This document shows positions 9,074 through 18,796 of a DNA stretch of 64,000 bases, in pieces. Made by a program: the position numbers and the translations under genes. The DNA comes from Izhakiella australiensis (GTDB taxonomy: Bacteria > Pseudomonadota > Gammaproteobacteria > Enterobacterales > Enterobacteriaceae), in NCBI RefSeq assembly GCF_002006995.1, contig NZ_MRUL01000004.1:186001-250000 (forward strand), read 5' to 3'. Position 1 is the first letter of the stretch; the number at the start of each line of letters is the position of its first letter. The notes under the pieces were generated by a model. The model saw only the letters and a program-made list of their open reading frames with translations, was not told where the DNA came from and did no database searches.

Positions 9074-10378
9074 TCAGCGTGCGGCACCGGCGCTATATAA
9101 TTTTCCGGCAGCGTTGCCGTCAAACCCTGGCAGATAACGTAGTACAGATAGATCATCGGCAGCAATAGCCGGCGTACGCCCTGAAACCAGATCGGCCAGC
9201 AGTTGACCCGAACCGCAGGCCATCGTCCAGCCAAGGGTGCCGTGTCCGGTATTCAGAAAAAGGTTGCTCAGCGGCGTCCGGCCGACTATCGGCGTACCGT
9301 CCGGCGTCATCGGGCGCAGCCCGGTCCAGAAACTGGCGCGGCCGACGTCACCGCCTTCAGGGTAAAGGTCGTTGACCACCATCTCCAGCGTTTTACGCCG
9401 CGCGACTAACAGTTCGTTGTTAAAACCAACAATTTCCGCCATGCCGCCAACGCGAATGCGATTATCAAAACGGGTGACGGCAACTTTATAACTTTCATCC
9501 AGCACGGTGGAGACCGGCGCGGCATCAGAATTGGTCACGGGAACGGTCAGCGAATAGCCTTTTAGCGGATAGACCGGGATATCAACAATATCCTTCAGCA
9601 TGGCGGTCGACCAGCAGCCGAGCGCCATGACGAAGGCATCGGCGGTCAGCGTTTCCGCGCCACACTTTACCGCCACGATACGATTGCCTTCGCGCACCAG
9701 CCGATCAACAGCAACGCCAAAGCGGAACGTCACGCCTGCGGCGCGCGCCATTTCGGTCAGATGATGGGTAAACAGCTGACAGTCGCCGGTTTCATCATTA
9801 GGTAACCGCAGGCCGCCAGTTAGCTTGTGCCGGGTCGCCGCCAGCGCCGGCTCGACGCGCGCCAGCTCGTCGGCGCGCAGCAGCTCATAGGGCACGCCCG
9901 CCTCTTTCAGCACGGCAATATCTTTGCTGGCGTTGTCAAACTGCTGATCGGTGCGAAACAGCTGTAAGGTTCCGCCCTGCCGCCCTTCATAGGCGATGCC
10001 GGTCTGTTCGCGCAGAGCTTTCAGGCAGTCGCGGCTGTATTCGGCAAGTCGCACCATGCGACTTTTATTTTGCTGATAGTGGCGCATATCGCAGTTACGC
10101 AGCATTTGCCACATCCAGGCCAGCTGAAAGCGACTGCCGTCAGGACGTATCGCCAGCGGCGCATGACGCTGAAACATCCACTTGATGGCCTTGAGCGGCA
10201 CACCGGGCGCCGCCCAGGGGGCAGCGTAGCCTGGTGATATTTGCCCGGCATTTCCCGCACTGGTTTCCATCGCGGAATCCGGCTGACGTTCAATCACGGT
10301 AACCTCATGACCTGCCTGCGCCAGATACCAGGCGCTGGTAACGCCGATAACGCCGCTCCCCAGAATGACTATTCGCAT
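9074..10378 (-). CDS. dadA: D-amino acid dehydrogenase, small subunit DadA
   Basis: DadA is a membrane-associated FAD flavoprotein that oxidises D-alanine to pyruvate and ammonia and passes electrons to the respiratory chain. The N-terminal FAD-binding fold is plain ([20 protein letters not shown]) and [19 protein letters not shown] is a family block. The chosen start, at 10378, gives MRIVILGSG and 434 residues (E. coli 432), with a GGAG Shine-Dalgarno 6-7 bases upstream. The frame stays open for a further 64 codons upstream, but that extension lacks family similarity. First gene of dadAX. Confidence 0.97.
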   Translation of the reverse strand: MRIVILGSGVIGVTSAWYLAQAGHEVTVIERQPDSAMETSAGNAGQISPGYAAPWAAPGVPLKAIKWMFQRHAPLAIRPDGSRFQLAWMWQMLRNCDMRHYQQNKSRMVRLAEYSRDCLKALREQTGIAYEGRQGGTLQLFRTDQQFDNASKDIAVLKEAGVPYELLRADELARVEPALAATRHKLTGGLRLPNDETGDCQLFTHHLTEMARAAGVTFRFGVAVDRLVREGNRIVAVKCGAETLTADAFVMALGCWSTAMLKDIVDIPVYPLKGYSLTVPVTNSDAAPVSTVLDESYKVAVTRFDNRIRVGGMAEIVGFNNELLVARRKTLEMVVNDLYPEGGDVGRASFWTGLRPMTPDGTPIVGRTPLSNLFLNTGHGTLGWTMACGSGQLLADLVSGRTPAIAADDLSVLRYLPGFDGNAAGKLYSAGAAR

Positions 10379-10878
10379 AACCGCTCCGCATTGCTGAAAA
10401 GAATAAAATACTAATTTATTGCCCTGTGCGCCGACAAATACTCCAAAGCGATGACGCAACCTTAGCGTCTGTATTTCACCTCTTTTTTTGCATTTTGGTA
10501 ACAAAAACTCAGCACAGGCGATGAATTCAGAACTTCCTAAAGACAAGCGCCACTTTGCAGTAGCAAACACTAACAGATAGCAAATTCAACGCCCTTACCA
10601 GCAGAAAGCTGGGCATTCCCTGCCCTCAAGCCTCATCAGTATTAACAACTGGTTAAAACATCCGTCACAGAATTTAACTTTGCTCAGCTTCGACAGCCGG
10701 CAGCAGTGGCCCTGTAGCGCAAGATTTCCGTTGCTTTAACCCCAGAGATAACAGAGAGTGAACTATCATTAAAGATGAAGTTGTGATTCCGGATCTGGCC
10801 GGCACGGAGATGCTGCGACAGATCATGAAATAAACGGTTTGGGCCGGTGCCTGACCGCTTGTTATTAAGGGGTGCGCT
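10379..10878. promoter_or_regulatory. Divergent dadA / ycgB control region
   Basis: This 500-base region separates divergently transcribed dadA and ycgB and must hold both promoters. I see no gene in it. The right end carries AAGGGGTG, the ycgB Shine-Dalgarno. Two short open pieces near 10750-10835 look protein-like but are out of frame with each other and were not called. Confidence 0.5.
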
Positions 10879-12414
10879 ATGACAACAATCTTTGACGATC
10901 CAATTAAGGACAGCAAACGACTCAGTGATGGACCCGACTGGACTTTCGATCTGCTTGACGTCTATTTGCATGAAATAGACCGCGTCGCCAAACATTACCG
11001 CCTGGAAACTTACCCACACCAAATCGAGGTTATTACCTCCGAGCAGATGATGGACGCCTACTCCAGCGTCGGTATGCCAATCAACTATGCGCACTGGTCA
11101 TTCGGTAAAAAATTCATCGAAACGGAGCAGCGCTATAAGCACGGCCAGCAGGGGCTGGCTTATGAGATTGTGATTAATTCTAATCCCTGTATTGCTTATC
11201 TGATGGAAGAGAACACCATGACCATGCAGGCGCTGGTGATGGCTCATGCCTGCTATGGGCATAACTCCTTTTTCAAAAATAACTATCTGTTTCGCAGCTG
11301 GACCGACGCCAGCTCAATTGTTGATTACCTGATTTTTGCCCGCAGCTATATAGCCCGCTGCGAAGAGCGCTACGGCGTTGAAGAGGTGGAAAAGCTGCTC
11401 GACTCCTGCCATGCGCTAATGAATTACGGCGTGGATCGCTACAAACGCCCGCAAAAGATTTCGCTGGAAGAAGAAAAAGCGCGCCAGAAAAGCCGCGAAG
11501 AGTACCTGCAAAGCCAGGTGAATACGCTGTGGCGCACCCTGCCGCGACGCGAACGGGAAGAAGCGCAGGCCCAGCAGCAACGTTTCCCCTCTGAACCGCA
11601 GGAAAATCTGCTGTATTTTATGGAAAAAAACGCGCCACTGCTGGAATCATGGCAGCGTGAAATTCTGCGCATCGTGCGCAAAGTCAGCCAGTATTTTTAT
11701 CCGCAAAAGCAAACGCAGGTAATGAATGAGGGCTGGGCGACGTTCTGGCACTATACCATTCTCAACCATCTGTATGACGAAGGTAAAGTTACTGACCGCT
11801 TTATGATGGAGTTCCTCCATAGTCATACTAACGTTGTTTTTCAGCCGCCGTATAACAGCCAGTGGTACAACGGCATTAATCCTTATGCGCTCGGCTTCGC
11901 TATGTTTCAGGATATTAAGCGTATCTGTGAAGCGCCGACCGAAGAAGATCGCTACTGGTTCCCGGACATAGCAGGCAAAGACTGGCTGGACACCCTGCAT
12001 TTCGCTATGCGGGAATTTAAGGACGAAAGCTTTATCAGCCAGTTCCTGTCACCGAAGGTGATGCGCGACTTCCGCCTGTTCACCGTACTGGATGACGATC
12101 GCAATAATTTCCTGGAAATTGCCGCGATTCACGATGAGGCCGGCTATCGGGCGATCCGCCAGCAGCTCTCCGCACAGTATAATCTGAGCAATCTTGAACC
12201 CAATATTCAGATTTATAACGTCGACCTGCGCGGCGACAGATCGCTGATGCTGCGTTACGTGCCGCAAAGCCGTACGCCGCTGGATAAGAGCCGTCGTGAA
12301 GTGTTAAAACATGTGCATCGCCTGTGGGGCTTTGATGTGCATCTGGAACAGCAAAATGAAGATGGCTCGGTGGAACAGCTGGATCGCTGTCCACCACGCA
12401 CCGTGACACTGTAA
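10879..12414 (+). CDS. ycgB: SpoVR family protein YcgB
   Basis: This 511-residue protein matches E. coli YcgB (510), the enterobacterial SpoVR. The motifs SQYFYPQKQTQVMNEGWATFWHY and LHSHTNVVFQPPY, with conserved His and Glu residues, are typical of the SpoVR N-terminal domain. SpoVR was named for a spore cortex defect in Bacillus; in enterics it belongs to the RpoS-controlled YeaG-YeaH-YcgB set, and yeaG and yeaH are 8 kb away in this window. Soluble and cytoplasmic by composition. It ends at a terminator shared with fadR. Confidence 0.96.
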   Translation: MTTIFDDPIKDSKRLSDGPDWTFDLLDVYLHEIDRVAKHYRLETYPHQIEVITSEQMMDAYSSVGMPINYAHWSFGKKFIETEQRYKHGQQGLAYEIVINSNPCIAYLMEENTMTMQALVMAHACYGHNSFFKNNYLFRSWTDASSIVDYLIFARSYIARCEERYGVEEVEKLLDSCHALMNYGVDRYKRPQKISLEEEKARQKSREEYLQSQVNTLWRTLPRREREEAQAQQQRFPSEPQENLLYFMEKNAPLLESWQREILRIVRKVSQYFYPQKQTQVMNEGWATFWHYTILNHLYDEGKVTDRFMMEFLHSHTNVVFQPPYNSQWYNGINPYALGFAMFQDIKRICEAPTEEDRYWFPDIAGKDWLDTLHFAMREFKDESFISQFLSPKVMRDFRLFTVLDDDRNNFLEIAAIHDEAGYRAIRQQLSAQYNLSNLEPNIQIYNVDLRGDRSLMLRYVPQSRTPLDKSRREVLKHVHRLWGFDVHLEQQNEDGSVEQLDRCPPRTVTL

Positions 12415-12460
12415 CTATGGCACGGCATTTCCGATAACCCCTCTGCTGGCGAGGCGGTTA

Positions 12461-12488
12461 AAAAAACCGGTCATTGACCGGTTTTTTA
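12461..12488. terminator. Bidirectional terminator between ycgB and fadR
   Basis: AAAAAACCGGTCA and TGACCGGTTTTTT form an almost perfect inverted repeat with A- and T-runs on either side, placed between convergent ycgB and fadR. It should stop transcription from both directions. Confidence 0.92.
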
Positions 12489-12494
12489 TTATCA

Positions 12495-13220
12495 TCAGGA
12501 GCTTTTCAACCGACTGGTTTCCTGCTGGGGCATTGACAGTTGCATGCCGTGCCAGATCTCTCCGCTGCGGCGGCCATAATCACGCACCACGTCGACTACC
12601 CGGTCAGGGTGCTGCTGCTGGCAAAGCGCCAACAGTTCAGTATAAAAATTGCGCGCCAGCTGGCGGGCTTCCGGGTTGGAGAAATAGTGACGCCCTACCC
12701 GGGTGTATAATCCCTTAAGTCCGTTGAGGATCAAACCGTAGATGGGATTGCCGGAAGCGAATGCCAGGCCACGGAAAATGCCATAGTCGAGATCCGTATA
12801 GGCATCCGCTTTATCTTCGACCGTCTCGGCTGAACGAAGTACCGCCTGCGCTTTTTCCGGAAAGTTGCGCACCGCACGACGAATAAAAATTGAGGCAATA
12901 TTCGTCCGCACTGAGAGCAAATTATCGATCAGTTGCGGAACGCTGTCGTGATCCAGACGCGCCAGGGTTTCAAGAATATTCAGCCCTGAAGTTTCCCAAA
13001 AGTCATTAACCCGGGTCGGTTTGCCATGCTGGATTGTCAGCCAGCCATCGCGAGCCAGACGCTGTAAGACTTCACGCAGCGTGGTTCGCGTTACACCGAT
13101 CAGTTCTGACAGCTCACGTTCAGCGGGTAAAATAGTTCCTGGCGGAAAACGGTTATTCCAAATACTTTCAATAATATATTCTTCCGCGAACCCTGCAGGG
13201 CTCTGCGCTTTTATGACCAT
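12495..13220 (-). CDS. fadR: Fatty acid metabolism regulator FadR
   Basis: FadR is a GntR-family repressor of fatty-acid degradation genes and activator of fabA/fabB; long-chain acyl-CoA releases it from DNA. This 241-residue protein (E. coli 239) has the winged helix-turn-helix in residues 10-75 ([35 protein letters not shown]) in family order and the all-helical acyl-CoA domain after it. Its target fadD lies about 7 kb away and has a recognisable FadR operator (22102-22118). In E. coli nhaB lies between fadR and dsbB; here only about 280 bases separate them. Confidence 0.97.
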   Translation of the reverse strand: MVIKAQSPAGFAEEYIIESIWNNRFPPGTILPAERELSELIGVTRTTLREVLQRLARDGWLTIQHGKPTRVNDFWETSGLNILETLARLDHDSVPQLIDNLLSVRTNIASIFIRRAVRNFPEKAQAVLRSAETVEDKADAYTDLDYGIFRGLAFASGNPIYGLILNGLKGLYTRVGRHYFSNPEARQLARNFYTELLALCQQQHPDRVVDVVRDYGRRSGEIWHGMQLSMPQQETSRLKSS

Positions 13221-13501
13221 AGCGTTTATTTTCCGTGGTAGGGATAATGCTATAAATTGTTACTCATCATACCAGAGGCATTCTGTGCTATATAGTCTGC
13301 TAACGCCGGATTTGGATATATATCAAACAAAAATCAGTTGGTAGCACCGGCGTTTAAGCAGCCTATGTTGCTGGCGGGGATTTTTTTACATTTTGTTTAA
13401 TTTAAGTCATTTATCAGGGCTATCTTTTGTCATCTGACGGGCTGGCAGCACCTTGTTTTTCGTTTAAACTTCCCGTTTAACAGTTATTCATGGAACGTTT
13501 T

Positions 13502-14032
13502 ATGCTGACTTATCTTAATCGCTGCTCTCAGGGACGCGGAGCCTGGCTACTGCTGACGCTTTCAGCGCTGGCGCTGGAATTAGTAGCGCTTTGGTTCCAA
13601 CATGTTCAGGGGCTGATGCCCTGCGTGATGTGCATTTATGAACGCTGCGCGTTGTTTGGCGTCATGGGCGCAGGTATCGTTGGCGTCATCGCGCCGCGTA
13701 CGCCGCTGCGCTGGCTAGCGATTTTGATTTGGATTTACAGCGCCTGGGAAGGCCTGCGTCTGTCATGGCAACATACCATGCTGCAGCTGCATCCCAATCC
13801 TTTCGCCACATGCGACTTCGCAGCCAGCTTTCCGGGCTGGCTGCCGCTGGACCACTGGCTTCCTGCGGTATTCGTCGCCAGCGGCGACTGCTCAGAACGC
13901 GGCTGGACGCTGCTGAATCTCAGCATGCCCCAGTGGCTGATTGCCACTTTCGCCGTGTATCTACTGATCGCCATTCTGGTGCTGATCGCTCAGCCTTTCC
14001 GGGCGCGCAAACGGACTATTTTCTCAAATTGA
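13502..14032 (+). CDS. dsbB: Disulfide bond formation protein DsbB
   Basis: DsbB is the inner-membrane quinone reductase that reoxidises periplasmic DsbA. The protein (176 residues from the ATG at 13502, equal to E. coli DsbB) has four membrane segments and both redox pairs: CVMC in the first periplasmic loop after segment 1, and the cysteines of FATCDF and SGDCSE in the second. An ATG four codons earlier (13490) is in frame but lacks a ribosome site and would add residues not seen in the family; GGAAC lies just before the chosen start. Confidence 0.96.
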   Translation: MLTYLNRCSQGRGAWLLLTLSALALELVALWFQHVQGLMPCVMCIYERCALFGVMGAGIVGVIAPRTPLRWLAILIWIYSAWEGLRLSWQHTMLQLHPNPFATCDFAASFPGWLPLDHWLPAVFVASGDCSERGWTLLNLSMPQWLIATFAVYLLIAILVLIAQPFRARKRTIFSN

Positions 14033-14134
14033 GACGTCGGGGGCGCTGGCTCCCAACAAATTTCACATCCCGCCGCCCGGAATGTCATCCGACGGTCTAT
14101 GATCAAAAAGTAAGCGTCATAACAAGGAGATGTG

Positions 14135-14311
14135 ATGAAAAAAATACTACTGCTATCTCTTGTACTGTCATTCGTCAGCGGATGCTCAGCGTTTTCGCCC
14201 AATTCAGATCCGGCGCCGAATCAGGCGGCTAAATCAACCGACAGCAAGGCTCAGCCCTGCAACAACGCTGACGGCAGCTGCGCTAAATCGGTATCACCGT
14301 CTTTTCATTAG
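14135..14311 (+). CDS. Small (58-residue) predicted lipoprotein
   Basis: ATG at 14135 follows a good Shine-Dalgarno (AAGGAGA, 5 bases spacing) and opens a 58-codon frame ending at TAG 14309-14311. The N-terminus MKKILLLSLVLSFVSGC is a complete lipoprotein signal peptide, with lipobox FVSGC and Cys17 as the acylated residue. The mature part is about 42 residues, rich in Ser, Ala, Asn and Pro, with two cysteines (QPCNN, GSCAK) eight residues apart that could form a disulfide; dsbB lies immediately upstream. I do not recognise the family. Real by signal peptide, ribosome site and position; function unknown. Confidence 0.8.
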   Translation: MKKILLLSLVLSFVSGCSAFSPNSDPAPNQAAKSTDSKAQPCNNADGSCAKSVSPSFH

Positions 14312-14321
14312 TCGATCGATT

Positions 14322-14340
14322 ACCCCGGCACCGCCGGGGT
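14322..14340. terminator. GC-rich hairpin between lipoprotein gene and ycgN
   Basis: ACCCCGGC / GCCGGGGT, an 8-bp perfect stem with a 3-base loop, lies between the convergent lipoprotein gene and ycgN. There is no T-run on either side, so termination would be weak or need Rho. Confidence 0.5.
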
Positions 14341-14349
14341 CTGTCAGAC

Positions 14350-14787
14350 TCAGGCAGGACGCCTGATAATATGATCTTCCCAGTCAATGACTTCGCTTTC
14401 ACGTACGGCAATGTGCCGGACTGAAATACGCTGCGCGTGCATGGCGGTTTTCGATCCGCTGCGCAATGGGTGCCACGCAGGCAGCGGTTTTCCCTCCGCC
14501 AGCAATCGATAAGCACAGGTCCATGGCAGCCACGAAAAGGTTGGAAGATTTGTCCGCGTTAGCTTGATGCAATCGGGTTCGTATTCGAAGCGACGTTCAT
14601 AATTTTTACAGCCGCAGGTTTTAATGTTCAGCTGATCGCAGGCGACATTGGTAAAATAAATCTCGTCGCTCTCTTCATCCTGAAGCTTATTTAAACAGCA
14701 CTGCCCGCAGCCATCGCAAAGCGATTCCCACTCCGCGTCGGTCATCTGTTCAAGGCTTTTACGCTGCCAGAATGGAAGTTCGCTCAT
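14350..14787 (-). CDS. ycgN: YcgN, YkgJ-type CxxCxxCC domain protein
   Basis: A cysteine-rich protein of about 145 residues matching E. coli YcgN (UPF0260). The metal-binding cysteine cluster reads CDGCGQCC near residue 22 and is followed by [18 protein letters not shown] and PDCIKLT. Such clusters are placed in the YkgJ family (possible zinc or Fe-S binding). ATG codons at 14790 and 14787 are both possible; a GGGA 6 bases before the second decides for 14787, which gives [10 protein letters not shown] as in E. coli MSDVPFWQSK. Function not established. Confidence 0.9.
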   Translation of the reverse strand: MSELPFWQRKSLEQMTDAEWESLCDGCGQCCLNKLQDEESDEIYFTNVACDQLNIKTCGCKNYERRFEYEPDCIKLTRTNLPTFSWLPWTCAYRLLAEGKPLPAWHPLRSGSKTAMHAQRISVRHIAVRESEVIDWEDHIIRRPA

Positions 14788-14869
14788 CATTATTCCCGCT
14801 CGTTGAGAAAGCTGCACCTTATAAAGCTTAGCAGCGACAGATGCAAGCCCCGGCGCAGATTCAATGCGT

Positions 14870-15529
14870 CTATAGCACTCTGGTGGCAATCCCATAGCCA
14901 GCCAGCGACACCTCCAGGGTATCGCCTGACGCCATCGGCCCCACGCCCTCCGGCGTACCGGTTAACACGATGTCTCCCTCCCGCAGGGTAAAAAACTTAC
15001 TCATATAAGCAATAAGCGGCAGTATGGGGGTTATCATGTCAGCGGTATTGCCGCTCTGGCGCACACTGCCATTAACCAGCAGCCTTAATTCAGTATTTTG
15101 CGGATCGGAGGAAAACTCGGCGGCGGGGATAAAACCGGAAATCGGACAGGCATTATCAAAGCCCTTGGCCTTTTCCCACGGCTGTCCGGCTTTCTTGCAG
15201 CCGGCCTGAATATCACGAAGCGTCAGGTCCAGTGCCACACCGTAGCCAGCAATCGCCTGACGGACGTGATCTTCCGTCGCCTGCTTGAGAGTCGAACCAA
15301 TTAATACCGCCAGCTCTACCTCATGGTGTACCGCGCCCATATTTTTTGGGATCGACAGCGGCTGACGGATATCGCACAGGGCAGTTTCCGGCTTAATAAA
15401 TAGCACCGGTTCGACCGGCGTTGCACTACCCATTTCGCTAATGTGTTTGGCGTAGTTGCTGCCAACGCATATCACTTTATTAACAGGATAATCTAACGGA
15501 GTGCCCTGCCAGTTATGGTGCTGATACAT
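14870..15529 (-). CDS. ycgM: YcgM, fumarylacetoacetate hydrolase family protein
   Basis: This 219-residue protein has the same length as E. coli YcgM and belongs to the FAH superfamily (acylpyruvases, oxaloacetate tautomerase/decarboxylases). The metal site is visible as the E-x-E motif in [11 protein letters not shown] near residue 70 and a downstream Asp in [12 protein letters not shown]; the C-terminal [10 protein letters not shown] loop is conserved. Homologues act on small 2-oxo acids such as acylpyruvates or enol-oxaloacetate. It lies 82 bases upstream of ycgN on the same strand, as in E. coli. Confidence 0.95.
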   Translation of the reverse strand: MYQHHNWQGTPLDYPVNKVICVGSNYAKHISEMGSATPVEPVLFIKPETALCDIRQPLSIPKNMGAVHHEVELAVLIGSTLKQATEDHVRQAIAGYGVALDLTLRDIQAGCKKAGQPWEKAKGFDNACPISGFIPAAEFSSDPQNTELRLLVNGSVRQSGNTADMITPILPLIAYMSKFFTLREGDIVLTGTPEGVGPMASGDTLEVSLAGYGIATRVL

Positions 15530-15549
15530 GTTGTTCCCTCGCTGATTAA

Positions 15550-16722
15550 TCAGGGAGCATCGGCAGCAGCCGACGCCGGTTTTGCCAGTACGTCAGCCAT
15601 CATACCAACGCTCAAAGCGAAATAATAAGAACGGTTCCAGCGCATAATCGTGCGGAAGTTGTCAAAAACCATAAATGCCCGGTTCTGCGCATCGTCAGGC
15701 AGAATTATCCAGGCGCGCTGCTGCGGTGACGGCGCCGGAGCGGATAGCGTTACGCCCGCCGCCTGCCACTGGGCAATGGTACGCCCCTGGCCTTCACGGG
15801 TACCGGCTTTCTGACGATCGAAGCTGTCCGGCAGCGAAACCTGCTGGCCCCAGCGTTCACCGGCCTGCCATCCCTGTGAAGCAAGGTAGTTGGCCGTTGA
15901 GGCAAAAACGTCATCAACATTGTTCCAGATATCGATCTTACCGTCGCCATCACCGTCGGCGCCGTAGCGCAGAAAAGAGCTGGGCATAAACTGGCTTTGC
16001 CCCATTGCGCCAGCCCACGAGCCTTTCAGTTCGGCAGCAGAAATCTGCTGGCGCTGAATAATTTTTAAGGCCGCCAGCAGTTCATCGGTAAAGAACCGTT
16101 CACGGCGGCCTTCAAACGCCAGCGTCGCCAGCGCTGAAACAACCTCTTCTTTGCCCTGAATTGCACCATAGCGGCTTTCCATCGCCCACAGGGCGACGAC
16201 GTAAGCAGGCGAGACGCCGTAACGGGCCGCAACCTGCTGCAGTTGCTGGTGATACTTCCCGAGGTTCTCGCGCCCCTGCTCAATCCTTTCCGGCGTCATA
16301 ATGCGCGCCAGATAGTCATCAAGCGTGAACTTTTTTTCCGGCTGATTGCGATCGGAGGTGACGGCGTGATCGACGAAGTGTACCCCGATGAAGCCGTTGG
16401 TGATGGTCTGCTCATCAATACCCGCCTGGCGGGCTTGCTGTTTAAGCTGTTCCACATACGCGGGGAACTCGGCTGGATCGCGCCCCGTCTCAGCAAGCGT
16501 TGAGGCTGAAGGCTGCGCCGGCGACGAATTGGAGAGCGGTTTCTTCGCGGGCGCATCCGCAGAATTAAGCAAATGCCCCTGTGCAGGCGTGGTGGACGCA
16601 GAATTAAGCAAATGTTCCTGTGCAGGCGCACTACCTGCGTCCGCGCAGGTTGACTGCGACAGGCCACTGCCCAGCGCCAGCAAAGCGGCGATAGCAATAA
16701 TATTATGTTTGCGGGACTTCAT
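15550..16722 (-). CDS. MltB-like lytic murein transglycosylase with repeat-bearing linker
   Basis: This 390-residue protein is a secreted peptidoglycan lytic transglycosylase of the MltB (SLT_2) type. Residues 1-28 are a signal peptide ending near CADAG; it has no lipobox, so it should be soluble in the periplasm. Residues 30-75 are a low-complexity linker with two imperfect 13-residue repeats (PAQ-HLLNSA). The catalytic domain runs from about 80, with the acid Glu in WAMESRYG near 188 and the GAMGQSQFMPSSF block near 240, which binds glycan. The C-terminal peptidoglycan-binding domain found in some relatives is absent. E. coli has no gene here. It is not part of a cluster; ycgM lies 20 bases downstream. 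Confidence 0.88.
   Translation of the reverse strand: MKSRKHNIIAIAALLALGSGLSQSTCADAGSAPAQEHLLNSASTTPAQGHLLNSADAPAKKPLSNSSPAQPSASTLAETGRDPAEFPAYVEQLKQQARQAGIDEQTITNGFIGVHFVDHAVTSDRNQPEKKFTLDDYLARIMTPERIEQGRENLGKYHQQLQQVAARYGVSPAYVVALWAMESRYGAIQGKEEVVSALATLAFEGRRERFFTDELLAALKIIQRQQISAAELKGSWAGAMGQSQFMPSSFLRYGADGDGDGKIDIWNNVDDVFASTANYLASQGWQAGERWGQQVSLPDSFDRQKAGTREGQGRTIAQWQAAGVTLSAPAPSPQQRAWIILPDDAQNRAFMVFDNFRTIMRWNRSYYFALSVGMMADVLAKPASAAADAP
16559..16628. repeat. Tandem 39-bp repeat inside the lytic transglycosylase gene
   Basis: Two 31-base copies (16559-16589 and 16598-16628), identical except for two C/T changes near the middle, are spaced 39 bases apart, exactly 13 codons. They encode the HLLNSA repeats of the periplasmic linker, so copy number can change without breaking the frame. 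Confidence 0.85.
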
Positions 16723-16805
16723 CCGGGATTCCTTATATTGTTTATTTTCGCCGCAATTAATTGCCGCATGGGGGTAAATCTGGCGAAAATATTTGCAGAT
16801 GATTC

Positions 16806-17114
16806 CTAAACTGGCTTTTTGCTGTTCTCCAGATGGGTTTGCAACAAACTTTCAGGGGTTGGCGGAATCTGCAAATAAAACCCCTGTTCGTTAAGCGCTG
16901 CGGTCACTTTTTCCAGCTCGGCGTTAGCCAGTTTCTTGCGCCCGTCAAGGGGTAACATCATGGCGAACTGCGGTCGTCCAAAACTGCGTAAAAGCGCCTC
17001 AGGCACCCGGGAAAAATCATCTCTTTTCTCAACATACAGATAAGTCTGATCGCGATGGGGACTTCTGTAGATCACACAAAACATATTTTTTACTCGAATT
17101 AACCTGGCAGGCAT
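16806..17114 (-). CDS. ycgL: YcgL domain protein
   Basis: This protein of 102 residues matches E. coli YcgL, a small cytoplasmic protein with a unique alpha/beta fold and unknown function. The core [19 protein letters not shown] and LPLDGRKKL blocks are typical. Two starts are possible: ATG 17114 (used here, preceded by a CAGGCAAG-like site) and ATG 17084, which begins directly at MFCVIYRS. It is divergent from minC, as in E. coli. Confidence 0.92.
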   Translation of the reverse strand: MPARLIRVKNMFCVIYRSPHRDQTYLYVEKRDDFSRVPEALLRSFGRPQFAMMLPLDGRKKLANAELEKVTAALNEQGFYLQIPPTPESLLQTHLENSKKPV

Positions 17115-17240
17115 CTTGCCTGAATATAGCTCTAACTATAACATGCTGGCATAACTTCGTAATATTCTCCCGCCGCGATTAAGCATCATGAAAACTGGCA
17201 TAATTTAAGCAGGGACGATAACAGGACTGAGTTGGTATCG

Positions 17241-17942
17241 ATGTCGCAAGCGCCAATTGAGCTAAAGGGCAGTAGTTTTACGCTGTCGGTTGTTCACCTT
17301 CATCACCCGGAACCGGAAACGGTTCGCAAGGCGTTGCAGGACAAAGTAGATCAGGCTCCGGCCTTTTTAAAAAACGCGCCCGTCGTGTTAAATGTTTCCA
17401 CGCTGGACGGTGACGTTAACTGGCAGCAGATGCAGCAGGCAATCGCCTCAACAGGATTGCATATTGTTGGCATCAGCGGCTGTAAAGACGACAGGTTAAA
17501 GCGTCTGATCGGCCGGGCCGGTCTGCCGCTGCTTAGCGAAGGCAAGCAGCAGAAAAAGCAGGAAGCAGCCCCGATTGAAGAGGTCAAAACGGTCCCTGCG
17601 CCGTCTGAAGCCACTAAAACGCGTCTGATTAGTACACCGGTGCGCTCCGGGCAGCAAATCTATGCCAAAAACAGCGATCTCATTGTTACCAGCAGCGTCA
17701 GCGCTGGTGCCGAGCTTATTGCTGATGGCAACATTCATATTTACGGCACGATGCGTGGTCGGGCGCTGGCAGGCGCCAGCGGGGACCGGCAGTGTCAGAT
17801 TTTTTGCAGCAGTTTATCTGCAGAACTGGTCTCTATCGCTGGCGAATACTGGATAATGGATCAGATACCTGCCGATTTTTTTGGAAAAGCGTCCCGACTC
17901 TGTCTGCAGGACGGCGTTCTGACAATACAGAAATTGTACTGA
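17241..17942 (+). CDS. minC: Septum site-determining protein MinC
   Basis: MinC blocks FtsZ ring assembly away from midcell. This 233-residue protein has the N-terminal FtsZ-inhibiting domain ([17 protein letters not shown] onward), a charged linker at about 100-125, and the C-terminal beta-helix domain that binds MinD and FtsZ ([32 protein letters not shown]). An upstream TTG at 17232 is in frame, but ATG 17241 aligns with E. coli [12 protein letters not shown]. First gene of minCDE, 38 bases before minD. Confidence 0.97.
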   Translation: MSQAPIELKGSSFTLSVVHLHHPEPETVRKALQDKVDQAPAFLKNAPVVLNVSTLDGDVNWQQMQQAIASTGLHIVGISGCKDDRLKRLIGRAGLPLLSEGKQQKKQEAAPIEEVKTVPAPSEATKTRLISTPVRSGQQIYAKNSDLIVTSSVSAGAELIADGNIHIYGTMRGRALAGASGDRQCQIFCSSLSAELVSIAGEYWIMDQIPADFFGKASRLCLQDGVLTIQKLY

Positions 17943-17980
17943 GCAGGCTCTACAGCCCTATTTTGTAAGGAAATCACTTT

Positions 17981-18793
17981 ATGGCACGCATTATTGTAGT
18001 TACTTCGGGCAAAGGGGGCGTTGGAAAAACCACCTCCAGCGCTGCCATCGCGACCGGTCTCGCGCTGAAAGGTAAAAAGACCGTGGTGATCGATTTCGAT
18101 ATCGGTCTGCGAAACCTTGACCTGATTATGGGCTGCGAACGCCGCGTGGTGTATGACTTTGTTAACGTCATCCAGGGCGATGCCACGCTGAACCAGGCGC
18201 TGATTAAAGATAAGCGCACGGAAAAACTCTATATCCTGCCGGCATCCCAGACCCGCGATAAAGACGCGTTGACGCGCGAAGGTGTGGAAAAAGTACTGAA
18301 TGACCTGACGGCGATGGATTTCGATTTCATCGTCTGCGATTCGCCTGCTGGTATTGAAACCGGCGCGCTGATGGCGCTCTATTTCGCTGATGAGGCAATC
18401 ATCACCACCAACCCGGAAGTCTCGTCGGTGCGCGACTCAGACCGCATCCTCGGCATCCTGTCGTCTAAATCGCGCCGCGCCGAAAACGGCCAGGATCCGA
18501 TCAAAGAGCATCTGCTGCTAACCCGCTACAACCCTGGCCGGGTTAATCGCGGTGATATGCTGAGCATGGAAGACGTGTTGGAAATTTTGCGCATTCCGCT
18601 GGCGGGCGTCATTCCTGAAGACCAGTCGGTACTCAGTGCCTCCAACCAGGGTGAGCCGGTTATTCTGGCCGCCGAATCCGATGCAGGTAAGGCCTATGCT
18701 GATACGGTAGACCGACTGCTTGGCGAAGAACGCCCCTTCCGCTTTATTGAAGAAGAGAAGAAGGGTTTCCTGAAACGCCTGTTTGGGGGATAA
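17981..18793 (+). CDS. minD: Septum site-determining ATPase MinD
   Basis: MinD is the membrane-bound ParA/MinD-family ATPase that recruits MinC and oscillates pole to pole under MinE control. All 270 residues match the family length. The deviant Walker A motif is KGGVGKTT (residues 10-17, with the signature Lys11), switch II is seen in DSPAGIE, and the C-terminal amphipathic membrane-targeting helix reads KKGFLKRLFGG. Three bases separate it from minE. Confidence 0.99.
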   Translation: MARIIVVTSGKGGVGKTTSSAAIATGLALKGKKTVVIDFDIGLRNLDLIMGCERRVVYDFVNVIQGDATLNQALIKDKRTEKLYILPASQTRDKDALTREGVEKVLNDLTAMDFDFIVCDSPAGIETGALMALYFADEAIITTNPEVSSVRDSDRILGILSSKSRRAENGQDPIKEHLLLTRYNPGRVNRGDMLSMEDVLEILRIPLAGVIPEDQSVLSASNQGEPVILAAESDAGKAYADTVDRLLGEERPFRFIEEEKKGFLKRLFGG

Positions 18794-18796
18794 GAC

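Noticed and set aside
10740-10835. Protein-like fragments (PEITESELSLK then DEVVIPDLAGTEMLRQIMK) in the dadA-ycgB gap
   Set aside because: They are in different frames and short; could be relic of a gene or chance. No family recognised.
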